From the NCBI GenBank assembly GCA_020726505.1, contig JAHLEZ010000032.1, positions 496,001-560,000 of the forward strand: 64,000 nucleotides of DNA. Reading direction: 5' to 3'. Source of the DNA: Leptodontidium sp. MPI-SDFR-AT-0119 (taxonomy: Eukaryota; Ascomycota; Leotiomycetes; Helotiales; Leptodontidiaceae). The notes under the pieces were generated by a model. The model saw nothing but the letters and a program-made list of their open reading frames with translations, searched no databases and was not told where the DNA came from. The translations under genes were made by a program, and so were the position numbers. Below are positions 1-11,096 of this stretch, piece after piece (the first letter of the stretch is position 1; each line of letters opens with the position of its first letter).

Positions 1-2
1 AT

Positions 3-1142
3 GGGTGGCTTAGCATTGATCGAGAGGGAAATAATCGAGTAGAGGGAGACCTGGACCATGTCCTTTTGAATGGAGATTATTGGTACAACGTACCAGGAGA
101 TGGTAAGTGATCCTAGTACTCTCAGGGTCTATACTGATATTCTACGGACGCCAAATGGCCGATAGTGACGTGTTTCCAAGACTGGCAGTTCCCATCATCT
201 CTGCCTCCCTTATGGCAACGGGTCCCGAAACCACGACGTCCTGCCAATACCACAGCGCCGTCAACGTTCTCAGCTGCGATTCTCGCCCGAGATTTATTCT
301 GTCGAATATCTGCACATTATACAGGAACAGAAGTGGCGCATATCTGTCCACGGGAGGAGTCGGAATGGTTTTTCGCGAATGGGATGTCAAGATGGAACAA
401 TGATACATCACTTGGGGAACAATCGCTACTTGACGACCATGCGAATCTAATCTTGATGCGATCAGATATCCACAAGGCGTTTGACGATGGGAAGTTCATT
501 CTATATCCCAAGGATGCTACCGGCTTCTTCTCGCACATAATGGAGCCTTCGCTAGATCTTGGCATTCTTTATCACAATGCCAGAACACACCCCATTGCGA
601 ACTGCCGGCCCGAATTTCTCTATGCCAGATTTGCCTGGTCACTCTTTCGATTTATTTCTGGATTTCTGGCCATGCCAGCAGACCGAGCCGTCATTACTGT
701 CAAGAGTGGTTCTGAACAAACCCGGGTTTTGGAAATGAGAAAATCGCTAGATATTCGGGAGCGAGTCGCATCCTCGAGAAGTCGCAGTCCCAGGAAGAGG
801 AAACAAAGAGCTTTGGATGCAGAAGCACTCGACGAAGAAGGCAACTACAAGCGCCGTCGCTGCAATGTCGATACCGAACGAACTGTGTCTGTCACCGCCC
901 CATTACTAGAAACAGACGCCGGAACACACCAGCAATCGCAAGTCTCCGCCGAGCATGAATTACCCGCCGCGGTCGACGAGAACGAGAGGATCCAACAGCT
1001 CCGAGATGAGCATCTCCGGGCGCAAAGACCACCAGATTTCATACCGTTTTCAGGGTCTCCTTTTGCAGGCACAACAGATGCAAAGACCGTGTTGGAGCGA
1101 TTGGGGTTTGAGATTGTGGACGATGACAGGGGGAATGGATGA
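3..1142 (+). CDS. HNH-nuclease domain protein, 5' end outside window
   Basis: Partial gene: the reading frame is already open at base 3. Exons 3..102 and 166..1142 flank a 63-base intron (GTAAGT..GATAG), and the phase is kept across the junction. The N-terminal part (GDLDHVLLNGDYWYNVPGD, then a PSSLPPLW stretch) and the central part match the layout of a large fungal family carrying an HNH endonuclease motif. The probable metal-binding core is the H of EVAHICPREE, then DDHANLILMRSDIHKAFD and FILYPK. The C-terminal third is basic and then acidic (SRSRSPRKRKQR), without a recognised fold, and ends at a TGA. Function in this fungal family is unproven; a nuclease role is inferred from the HNH motif only. 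Intact as far as visible. The family call is solid; the true start is not in the window. Confidence 0.75.
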
Positions 1143-1842
1143 GGGATTGTGCAGCGGCAGTGGCAGTGGCTTAGATTTGGGGATTCTAATGCGGGAAGTT
1201 GACTGGGCTTGGGGTTGATCGCAGTTCTCTCGACGCGCATTGGACCCATTTGCATCAACAACGCGAAGTCCGACCTAGCCTGCGACCGAATCTCCAGCAG
1301 TTTGCAGAACTGTCAGTAGCAGAAGAAGACGGGGAAATCAATAAGCAGGTCAGGATATCCCAATGACGGAGCAGGAAACAAATATCGACCAAAGAGAACA
1401 GGAGATGGACATGCAAAATTTCTTTCAGGAATGCAGGCGGCCAATACATAAGCAGGAGCTGCAAATACCTCAGACATGTTGGGCCTGCAGACAGTTGCAG
1501 CGGCTGGGAAAGAGAGAATGAGGAAGAGTCCCAGTGTTCTTGCTTTTTGGAATTTGGCGATATAGATGAGCCGATCATGGGGGATGATATTGGTATCGCG
1601 AATGGAGCGCGCCATCCCCGCCGCAGCGGAACAAAGTATAGTCGCGGATTGAGTCTCTGCTGGAAGGACCACCAAGCAATTTATCTTTCCCAACACCCAC
1701 GCCAACATCCCATCGCAATGGTTCACCTTGACCCTTCCGTCCCGTTCCATACCGGCCCAGTCTGTACGTGATGCGTCACCAGCCCCCGCAGCCCAAACCA
1801 GCGCTTATATCCCAGCTGATCAGCCTCCCCGGCACCAACTGA
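1143..1842. other. intergenic, no supported gene
   Basis: Short open stretches exist on both strands, but none shows a recognisable domain or a convincing intron series. It separates the HNH gene from the reading frame interrupted by the LINE. Confidence 0.5.
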
Positions 1843-2012
1843 ACGCACTGCATTCAAAACTGGCCAAGCAGCTTTGGAATTTCCAAGGTTGAACAACATC
1901 ACGAAGCTGACCAGTTACATCAGGAGCACCACCAGCGACCTGATGTGCATTCTGAATGTTCGTCTCTGCGAGCCAAAATAGAAGACTTCAAGTTTAGTAA
2001 CGACGACATTGT

Positions 2013-2026
2013 AATGAGGCTGCAGC
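2013..2026 (+). repeat. left target-site duplication of the LINE
   Basis: AATGAGGCTGCAGC is present here and again directly after the poly-A tract at 7814-7827, as expected for target-primed reverse transcription. It fixes the 5' border of the element at 2027. Confidence 0.92.
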
Positions 2027-2165
2027 ACACACACTTTTTCGGGACTCTTGACCCCCCTGCCTTTGAACCACACCTGTTTCCATCTTATAAACTACCTCCT
2101 AACCAACCGATCTCCTTGCCCCTAGGCCTTGCAGTGGTATATTACCGCTGTAATAGCCGGGAGCT

Positions 2166-3752
2166 ATGGAGCCCCTATTCGACCCCTTCGACTCCTCAGA
2201 GCCCCCCACACCTACGCCAACGCCTAGAGACCTAGGAGAGCTTCCTACTAGGCTATTAGGAGTAGTAGAATCGACCGAGACTACTCCTAGAGCCCCTAGA
2301 GACCTAGGGGGCTCTATTTCTAACTCCCGGGGGCAAAATACCCCTATTCGGCTCTTATCGACTAGTGCGGCTCAACTGGCCCCTGTAAAGCGCGGACCAT
2401 CAAACAACCCCACCAATAACCAACACATCAACAAGACGCCAAGAATCAATACAGACTTTAATAGAAAATATCACCAAAACCAAACCTACTTCCAAAGTAG
2501 TCAAACTAGTAATACTAGCCAAAAGCTAGTTCTTGAAGCCAGAGACCTGCTAGTAAGAGCATACTCAGCTACTAAGTCACGGGACGAGCAAGGGAAACTA
2601 CTTGATTTACTTGAAATATTCAGGGAATACACAGAACATAATAGAATCAAGAATACGACTTCTATTCTAGCCTCTCAAGTAGCTAACTTAGAGAGAGCAA
2701 CAAAGAAAATCGAAACACAAGCTACTAAGTCAACTACTTAGGCTAAAATAGCCGAAAAAGCTCACTTACAACAACCAACAACAACAACTCAGGTCAATAG
2801 CATAGCAACTAGTAGTACTAGTAATAGCGGTGCTAAGGGGAATAGGGCTAGGGCTCCGGGTAGCCCTAGGAACCCTACCGATAAGGGCAAAGGTAAGTTT
2901 GCTCTTACTAAGAGATGTACCCTCTTACAAGCACGGAATGTCCAAGCAAACACCTTCTCTTCTATTACTACGCGCAATTTGCTTAATTCTACTTTTAATA
3001 AGAAGGGAATACAAGGACTAGTTGTTTCTTCTGTTTCCCTTTCTTTAAGGGGTAATTTAGTAGTTACTACTACCCCCGATTTTGATGTTGAGTTCTTGAT
3101 TTTAAACGAGTCAATTATTAAGGGGGTACTTCCCGATTTGATTTTAATTCAGAGAGGAGAGCCATAGTACAAGGTTGCTATTCATAGTATCCCTATTAGG
3201 GAGTTTAATACAGAAGAGGGATTAAACTCTAAGCTAGTCGCTGAAGAGATTCAAACCTTTAATAAAGGTTTTACTCCCGTAAGAAAATCCTTTTGGACTA
3301 CTCCTAAAGAAAAACGCGACTCAGGCCTAGTACAAACAGGTACTATTATAGTAGCTTTCCCTAGCCAAGAGCAAGCAAAAAGAGCTATATCAAATAGGCT
3401 TTATATTACGGGTATTTCAGCTAAAGTAGTAAAATACATAACTACTCCTAGTACTTCTCAATGTACTAGATGCGCTGGTTTTGGGCACTCTAAAGTTCTC
3501 TGTAAGAGAGCTAAAAAGTGTATTTTATGCGCAGAAAATCATACAAGTAAGCAACACAGCTGTAATACTTGTAAATCAAATACTAGGTGTTTACACTTAA
3601 GTATGAGATGCGCAAATTGTAATAGTACTACTCATATGGCTAATTCCAAGCTATGTGAGGTTTACTTAGCAATAAAAAATAAAGCAAATAATACTAGTAG
3701 TACTAGCAGGCCTATTGTAATAGACGAACCAATCACAGCTAATGATAATTAG
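2166..3752 (+). pseudogene. LINE ORF1 (gag-like, CCHC zinc knuckles), two stops
   Basis: One frame of 529 codons from the ATG at 2166, interrupted by TAG at 2739 and TAG at 3165. The N-terminal half is Pro/Ser/Thr-rich and then helical (LLVRAYSATKSRDEQGKLLD). The C-terminal part holds a typical knuckle C-x2-C-x4-H-x4-C (CTRCAGFGHSKVLC) followed by two further Cys/His clusters (CILCAENHTSKQHSC and CANCNSTTHMANSKLC). In this family ORF1 binds the element RNA and forms the ribonucleoprotein. Its stop TAG overlaps the ATG of ORF2 (3742), so translation of ORF2 probably depended on reinitiation. Both stops can arise from CAG or CAA by C to T at a CpA step. It cannot encode full-length protein as it stands. 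Confidence 0.88.
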
Positions 3753-6700
3753 TCTTAAAACACTACAAATTAATGTGAATAAGAGTCTCTCTACTACAGA
3801 GCACGTTCTCCAAGTGGCTATAGAGCTAAATATATCAATTTTAGCAATTCAAGAGCCCTGGACTATTAGTAATAATATAGACGGCTTTCGTAGCGTCTTA
3901 CACCCTAGTTTTAAACAAGTGCTCCCGAATTACGGCCCCCTTAAGCCTAGAGTTTTATTTTATGTACTAGACTCAATTAGTACTACTCTAGCGCTTAGCT
4001 CACCACAAGACCCCGATTGTATCATTTTAGACCTAGTTGAGTATAAAACTCAAGTAATTAATGTCTATAATGCGACTCACCCAGAGTCAGAGTCCCTTAA
4101 TAGTATTAAAACCTTACAAAGGATAGGTTTATTACCAGACTTACTCCTTAATAAGACGATATTATTAGGGGATTTTAATATACATCACCCGTGGTGGGAC
4201 CCTATAACACCACCAAGCGGTAATACAGGAGTACTATTAGACTTAATTGAAAAACACTCTTTGAGCCTATTAAATACTCCAGGGGAGGGAACGTTTTATA
4301 GACCACATATGGAGGCTCCTTCTGTATTAGATCTTACATTTGCTACTCAAGGAATAGTAAATCAAGTCGAAGATTGGCAAATAATGCCAGATCTAGGTTC
4401 AGATCACTTTGGGGTACTATTTACTATTACTTTTAATAGTAGTAGTATTAGTACTAGCCTCGTAAAAGTCCCTCGATTTAATACAAAGAAAGCAGATTGG
4501 GTAAAATTTAGTAAAAGTCTTAGTATTTATTTTCAAGACTTTAATTATAACCTAAATTCTAAGTACACAAATCAAGAGCTTGACGACTTAGGGGAGCTAT
4601 TTACTAGTAATATAATTCAAGCGGCTAAAAACTCTATTCCTAGAGCTTATAAGTCAATTGCTAGTAAACCCTGGTGGAATGAGGATCTTAAAGTACTACG
4701 GAAATCAATGCAAAGATATTACCGTCTAAATAAGGCCTCAGGGTATACCCTTTATTTTTAAGAATTAAAAGATGTTAAAAACCTGTATTTTAATACTATT
4801 AAGGTTGAAAAAAGAAAGCATTGGAATACGTTCTTAGAAAAAGAGGATTCCCAGTCGATTTTTAAAGCTATGGCGTATACAAAAAATAATACTAGCTCTC
4901 TTATACCTAGTCTTTACAATTTAGAGACCAAGGAATTAGAGTCGACTTTCTAACAAAAGTGTAATATTTTTAGAAGTACTTTATTTCCTGAACCTCCTAT
5001 TTCAGCGCCTATTGATTTAACGTCATATATAAGTAGTAATACTTGGAAATGGCCTCTTTTATCAAAGGTAGAACTTAAGGATTCTTGTACTTCAAAGATT
5101 AAGGGTAAAACCCCTGGACCAGACTTAATTACTCAAGATATTATAATTAAAGCTTATTTAGCTATCCCAGAAGCCTTTTTTACAACCTATTTAATACTTA
5201 TAAATCAAGGGTACCACCCTAAGTGTTGGAAAGAGGCTACGGGGTTTATTCTTAAGAAACCAAAAAAACCTGATTATTCTAAACCTAAGGCATATAGAGT
5301 TATATCATTACTTAATTGCCTAGGTAAGGTTTCTGAAAGAATTTTAGCTAAGCGCCTAAGTTACTTAGCTGAAACAACTACTTTATTACACGATAGTCAA
5401 ATCGGTAGTAGACTGAAAAAATCAGCTATTGACGCAGCTTTACTCTTACAAACAGAAGTAGAGATTAATAAGGCAAATAAGCTTAAAACTACTACTCTAT
5501 TCCTTGACGTTAAAGGAGCTTTTGATCACGTTTCTAAGAATCGTCTTATTCAGGTTTTAACTCAATTGAAATTACCTATAAGTCTAATTCGGTGGATTTC
5601 GTTATTTTTAGAAAACCGTATTTTACAACTTGCCTTTGATAATAAATTAGAGGAATTTCAAATTGTAAATACAGGTATTCCTCAAGGGAGCCCTATTTCA
5701 CCTATTTTATTCCTTATATATATTCGAGACTTATTTAAGTCTAAGAATATTAAGCCAATATCATATATGGATGATTTAGCATTAATAGCCTCTTCTAAAA
5801 GCTTTAAAAAAAATATAAGTATTTTGGAAAGAGAAGCTAGCTTATTAGTCAAATTAGGGGAAGAATATTCTATTAGCTTTGATATTGAAAAAACAGAGCT
5901 TATTCACTTCTTTGGAAGTAAGAATACCCTTAATATTACACTTCCAAATAATACTATACTAGCTCCTAGTAAGCTAGTTAAATGGTTAGGAATACATTTT
6001 AATTCAAACCTTAAATTTAAGAATCATAGGTCAATTAGAGTTTCCCTTACAAAGTAAATGTTTTATCGTATAAATCGACTCTCAAATATTACTATTGGGC
6101 TATCCCCGTTTGCAATTCGTCAATTATATATGGCTTGTGTTACTAGCGTAGCCGACTATGGTTCTATATTATAGTGGAAAATCAATTGCCCTAATAAGGC
6201 TATGATTAGACCATTTCAAGCTTTACAAAACCTAGCTACTAAGAAAATATTAGGGGTCTTTAAAACAGCACTTATAATTCCATCAGAGCTTGAAGCAGCT
6301 TTACCTCCACCTAATATTAGACTAAATCATACAAGTCGGCGCTATATTCTCCGCGCCTTAAAACTTAGTAAAAAACACCCTATTAGGCTCGAAGTTGAAA
6401 AGGTTATTACAAGAGCTAATGAGGAGTATGACTTACTAGGTATTTTACCTAAGTCAATTACTACTATTTCAAGCCTAGTTCATTCAATATATCATATAAT
6501 TGACTTTAATACTTTAGAAGTAATAAGGCACTTTTATTTCCCTCCATGGGAAAGAGAAGTACCTTATATTTTTAGAATATCTAAGTTATCTAAAGAAGAC
6601 GAAGCTAAGGCTCACTTACAATACTTACAAAGTATTTGTAATAGTCGGAATACCTCTATTTATACAGACGGCTCTCAGACTCCTAAAGGGTGCGGAGTAG

Positions 6701-7590
6701 GCTATAACGTAGCTGTTTATACACATATACAAGGATATCCCCTTATACCTACATTTACAAAAATAAGTAATTTAGGGGAGGCCGAATTAGTATATAACGG
6801 CGAGCTAGAAGCTATTACACAAGCCATAGAATACGCTAGTAGTACGGCGAAAGAAGGGGATAATTTTACAGTCTTTTCAGATAATCAAGCCGCTCTCTTA
6901 AGACTAAAAACTCCCTCTAATAACCCGGGGCAAAGCCAACAAATTAGAGCCATATTAGCGTCTAAGGCTATTAATAGTCTAAATGCTAGTATAACTTTAG
7001 CTTGGGTCCCAGGTCACTCTGATATAATTAGAAATGAAAAAGCAGACAAATTAGCTAAAATAGCTACTATGTCGTCTATTAATTCTAATAATACTTCTTT
7101 TGCGTATTTAGGAGTTAAACTAAGTAGTCAAAAGAAGAATGAAATTGGAGCTAATATAACTCAAAATATCAATTCTCAAACCCTAAAAACGTACTCTAAA
7201 AAGTATACATACAAAATAGCTAAAAAGCTACTTTTACCTACTAGTATTCTAAGAGAAACAAGTAGCTCTTTTTACCAATTAAAACTAGGGCATGGATACT
7301 TAAAAGCCTACTTATATAAGCTAGGGCTAGCGTCTAATAACAAGTGTAGATGTGGTAGTATTGAAACTGCAGAACACTTATTACTTAGTTGTAAATACTA
7401 TAAATTAGAGCGTAAAAAACTCTACTCTAGTATTAAAAGCAACTTAGAAATTAGGACTATTACTATTCCCGTTTTATTATATACGCAAATTGGAATTAAA
7501 GAAATACTAGTATTCTTAAAAGAGACTAGTATATGTACAAGGAAATGGCACCAAGAGAGGCTAGGGATTGAAGAAGAAGAAGAAGATTAG
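3742..7590 (+). pseudogene. LINE ORF2: endonuclease, reverse transcriptase, RNase H; four stops
   Basis: A single frame of 1283 codons interrupted by TAA at 4759, TAA at 4951, TAA at 6055 and TAG at 6172. Domains in order: an exonuclease-endonuclease-phosphatase fold (AIQEPW, LLGDFNIHHPWWD, SVLDLTFAT, LGSDHFGVL); reverse transcriptase (GKTPGPD, PKAYRVISLLNCLGKV, FLDVKGAFDHV, IPQGSPISPILF, the catalytic box SYMDDLALIA, VKWLGIHF); RNase H (YTDGSQTPKGCGVGY, GELEAITQAIE, FSDNQAAL, WVPGHSDIIRNEKADKLAK); and a C-terminal Cys/His cluster (CRCGSIETAEHLLLSC). Catalytic residues survive in each domain. Only nonsense changes, all explicable by RIP-type transitions, prevent expression. Confidence 0.93.
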
Positions 7591-7788
7591 GCTATTAGGC
7601 CTTAATTTGTACTTTCATTTAGTTATTTCCTTTGTTGTTTGATTTTAATCTTCTTATAAGTTATAGGGAGAATGTTCCCAAATGTACAGTCGCAGTCTAA
7701 TTCGAACTGAATTTTGTATATAATAATTAGCCACGCTAGTAGACTAGCCGTGCTACATAGTTTCTAACTAATACAGCACGTTAAAAGG

Positions 7789-7813
7789 AAAAAAAAAAAA
7801 AAAAAAAAAAAAA
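7789..7813 (+). other. LINE poly-A tail
   Basis: An uninterrupted run of A directly before the right target-site copy marks the 3' end of the reverse-transcribed RNA. Because the run is still perfect, the insertion is not very old, or the tract has been maintained by slippage. Confidence 0.9.
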
Positions 7814-7827
7814 AATGAGGCTGCAGC
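7814..7827 (+). repeat. right target-site duplication of the LINE
   Basis: Second copy of AATGAGGCTGCAGC, identical over all 14 bases to 2013-2026. Its first two As could also belong to the poly-A, so the secure duplication is 12-14 bases. Confidence 0.9.
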
Positions 7828-8428
7828 CAACGGATCGCTTAATCGTCCAGCTACCATGCAACGCTTCCCCTGACTCCTCCACGATTGGTGGTGAGGACAG
7901 CACACGAGTCAGTATTCGCCAAATCAGGCTCGCTCTCAACGACTCAGACTGGCATTCTAGAGCTGAGCATCGCAACCTCCTTGTGGCGCGATATTTAACA
8001 TGTTGCGAGGAGCTTCTAAGACGGGGCCTCTGCGCCGAAAATATCCAAAATAATATATTAATACCCTTAAAATAGAATATTATTGCAATTCAATTACAAA
8101 CTATTTATAATAGTTAGGAGCGCCCAGAGCCTTGTTTCTAACAACAGAGGCAATTTAGTATCAGTCCACGATACCCCCCCAAAGCCTGCTTTGTTCCTCA
8201 AGATGCAGAGAAATCGGAGAAGCTTAGAGTGGGGGTATTCCTACACCACTCTGAGAAGTGAACCATGAACTCTCTTAGTACTACGGTACAGTGCGATACA
8301 AGTCAGAAGCTTTCGGTGAAGCATTGTTGGCACAACAGACAGTGGCCTAGACTTCATCCAGACAAAAAAAGGAGAGAAAGCTAAGATGTCCTGATAGTTG
8401 AAATCCGCAACACCGCAACTTCCATTTC

Positions 8429-10275
8429 TTAGGACCGCTCTATCTCCTCCTGTTCGCTCTTGAGAAGGCGCTGAGTGGCCGTCTCGGTCTTCTTGAATCG
8501 CCAAGCCTTAATCTTGCGTTCGAACAGTTCGTCCAACTCGGCGGCAGAGCGACTGATCGATTTAGTTAGCTCTTGTGCAAATGATAGCGCTCACACAAGA
8601 CGGGTGTCACAACTAACCCTGCAGTCTCCGGAATAATTAGCCAGCTTCCGATGACCCAAATGGCACCGACGCCAGCATAAAAGAAGCCAGTCTTATATCT
8701 CCAATTCCATTTGTGCGTGTTGACCATGTACGGCGTCAGAACGGACATGATAAGGCCACTGATGGAGTTGGCGGAGGCAGCGAAACCGGAGGTATAGGGT
8801 CGCAGACGCTGGGATGATATCTCGCCAATGTAGCCCCAGCCGGCAGCGCCGTTGCCAGCAATACCGATATCTAAACATGGTAGTGTTAGTTATTGGTTAC
8901 TCGAGGGTGTTGGGTGGCAGGGCTTACTCCACAAGCAGGCAAACAAGACGAAGATATAGGTCGTCGCGTTGCTCTCAGGGGCAACACCAAGGATACCGAC
9001 CACAAGGCATGCGATCCACATTAAAGTGGTTGAGCAGCAGGCCATGAGACGACGACCGAACCTGTCAACAAAGACGACGGCGCTTAGAACAGTGAGAATT
9101 TGCAAAGAGGACGTGATAGCCTTGATTTTGAAGGGGTCTGCCAGGCCGGCCTGCTGGAAGAAATAAGTACCAAAGGTACCAAAGAGGGCCAGGCCCAGGA
9201 ACTGTTGCGAGACAATAGCCCAGAGTGCCGTGATCGTTCGGCGTCCGTCGACGCCTTTGAAGATAGCAACCCAGCTCTCGTTACGTTGCTCGGCGGCGAT
9301 AGCACGTTCATGCTCGATATTCAAGGCCAGTACTTGATACTGGTACTCGACATCGTAGTCCTTCACATCCCTATGGATGAGCTTCAGGTACTTCTTAGCT
9401 TTCTCCTCCTTGCCCACACTTGCACACCAGGCAGGCGATTCAGGAAGACAGACGTAGATGATGGCCATGATGCCGACATGAGCCCACTGCGTGTAGATAG
9501 GGGTAAGGTAGTCGTAGGCGTCCCGGCGATTGAGTCTTTGCAAGGCAACGTGGGTACAGAAGGAGCCCAAAGTCCACCAGAACGAGTAAAGCATGAGCAT
9601 GCTTCCACGAACGCGCACAGGGGCCACCTCGCTGATATAGCCCAAGATAGTAGCCTGCATAGCGCCTACACCCATACCAGCGAAGAGTTTGGCCACAAGC
9701 CAGACCTTCCAGTTCCTTGCAAATGTTTCGACCAGGACGCTTGCCATAATTAGAGTCCAGAGGACGTACATTCCGATCTTGCGCCCAAACCGAGCATTCA
9801 CGAAAGAGATGCCCGTCTGGCCCATGACCTGACCGCAGTTCTGGGTAGCGCTCCAGCTGCTGATAGTTCCAGACTCCAGGAACAACTTGCCATTCTTGTC
9901 CATAGAAGTTGCAAACTGCCGGACGAAACCCTTGTTGGCGATGATACTGGCATTCATGCTAGAGGAAGGGAACGGTCAGCAGGCCACGCTTTCGATATCA
10001 CAGGAAGAACATGGAAGGAAAACAACCCACGCCATCTGGTAACCATCGGCACCGGCGCTGAAGGAGGCAGCGAAGCAACAGCCGGTGGCCACCTTGAACG
10101 TCTTGACTGTGCCCCAAAGGCTGATGGTCTCATAGCCAGTCTTGGCCTGACCCTTGGCGGCGGCATCGGCAGTGAACTCATCGGGCTTGAGAGCAGCCTC
10201 AATGTGATCATCCTGGCGGCTCTCGATCTTAGTAGCCTTCTCATTTGGCGTCTTGGAGTCGGTGGTGGTCGCCAT
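8429..10275 (-). CDS. MFS sugar porter (alpha-glucoside/hexose type)
   Basis: Four exons on the minus strand: 10275..10031, 9958..8928, 8870..8618 and 8552..8429, with introns of 72, 57 and 65 bases, giving 550 residues. The start is the ATG of MATTTDSK. It is a plasma-membrane 12-helix major facilitator of the sugar porter family. Seen: the loop signature NARFGRKIGMYVLW after helix 2, YISEVAPVRVRGSML, LPESPAW at the end of helix 6, QQFLGLALFGTFGTYFFQQAG in helix 7, VDRFGRRLM and PETAGRSAAELDELF. The N-terminus (SAGADGYQMAMNASIIANKGFVRQF when spliced) and SWSATQNCGQ recall fungal maltose/alpha-glucoside permeases, but substrate is inferred. The last intron has a clear GCTAAC branch site that decides the final exon. 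It is transcribed away from the secreted hydrolase gene across a shared promoter. Confidence 0.9.
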
Positions 10276-11096
10276 GGTGAGTGGGTGTTGCCGTTCAACA
10301 GAATGATATATTGAGATGAGACGAGATGAGACGAGACGAGGTGCGAATGATGCGAATGCGCAGATTGAGCAAGTCACTTCAACCTGGAGAATGGAAGGGA
10401 GATGAAGAGGAAGAGGAGCGGTGCTTCCATGATACTTATATTGTAATCCGCAAGTGGGAGACAGACATAGTTGGTTGGTTTGTTGGTTGTTCCAGGCCCG
10501 AGTCAGCTTCTAGGATGCACCAGCGGTCAATCAGTCAGTCAGTCAGTGGCCGCCAGCCAGCCGTACGCCAATTCAACAATTCCGGGGCCTTGGTCCGGGG
10601 TCGACACTTGGCATACTGTGGGAAATCCGGGGGAGCTTCTCTTCTTGGCCATACTGTAGCTACGACCAGGTACCCCAAATGCCCCCCGGGGTTGGGTGGA
10701 GTCCCCGCGGATTAAAGCTCTCGGAATTAAGTTCTATTGGTTTCGTCCATGGGTGTTCCTACCACGTCCACATGATCCAGCCGCCTCCACATAAGTAAGA
10801 TCTTGCATGATCGATCCTTGCAAGCAGGTTCCTCGTCAAAGTTGGTGAGTGAGTGAGTGAATTGAACCAAGAGGGAAAAAGAGAGAGAGAGGACCAGTCG
10901 GTCAGTCAGTCAGGCAGGCAGTTTACACATCTATGGGTCCTGCCTGGCATGCTGCACACTCGATGATATTGAGTACGCCGTATTGAGTAAGTATATATAC
11001 CTACATAGCCTGCCATGTATGTATGTCAGGGCAACTTGTCCAACTTCTTCCCCAACCACCATCTCGCTCCCAGCTTGTTGACTTACCTCTTTGACG
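10276..11096. promoter_or_regulatory. divergent promoter with four CCGGGG boxes
   Basis: Shared upstream region of the MFS porter (left) and the saponin-hydrolase-like gene (right). CCGGGG occurs at 10582-10587, 10595-10600, 10627-10632 and 10686-10691, four copies in 110 bases. Each fits the SYGGRG consensus of the carbon-catabolite repressor CreA/CRE-1. A TATA-like GTATATATACC lies about 100 bases before the hydrolase start. GTCA/GAGT microrepeats at about 10529-10547, 10845-10860 and 10895-10920 are low complexity. Glucose repression of both genes is inferred, not shown. Confidence 0.5.

Larger units (their letters stand above)
2027..7813 (+). mobile_element. complete LINE (non-LTR retrotransposon), inactivated
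   Basis: A 5.79 kb element bounded by perfect 14-base target-site duplications and ending in a 25-base poly-A. It has a short 5' UTR of about 139 bases, ORF1 with zinc knuckles, and ORF2 with apurinic-type endonuclease, reverse transcriptase, RNase H and a C-terminal Cys/His cluster. This is the architecture of I/Tad-like fungal LINEs. It is AT-rich and uses many AGT/ACT/CTA codons unlike the neighbouring genes. Two stop codons in ORF1 and four in ORF2 break the frames, but there is no frameshift, so loss of function is by point mutation only. The length and the paired duplications indicate a full-length insertion, not a 5'-truncated copy. Confidence 0.93.
1843..8075 (+). pseudogene. host reading frame split by LINE insertion
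   Basis: A frame open from 1843 to 2026 and a frame open from 7828 to the TAG at 8073-8075 join without a shift if the LINE and one target-site copy are removed. This leaves a continuous stretch of 144 codons running directly across the insertion point. The upstream part is polar and rich in His and Glu (AKIEDFKFSNDDIVMRLQ). The downstream part contains SIRQIRLALNDSDWHSRAEH and CCEELLRRGLCAEN. I do not recognise the protein, and no start codon is certain (an upstream exon is possible). Seen: frame continuity across the insertion. Inferred: the LINE landed in an exon and broke a host gene. Chance continuity of a short frame cannot be excluded. Confidence 0.45.

Noticed and set aside
7781..7975. 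Short minus-strand frame ending in a run of phenylalanines
   Set aside because: It is the complement of the LINE poly-A tail.
9100..9753. Plus-strand 217-codon frame opposite the first MFS gene
   Set aside because: The minus strand encodes a clear MFS porter with correct introns; the plus frame has no domain.
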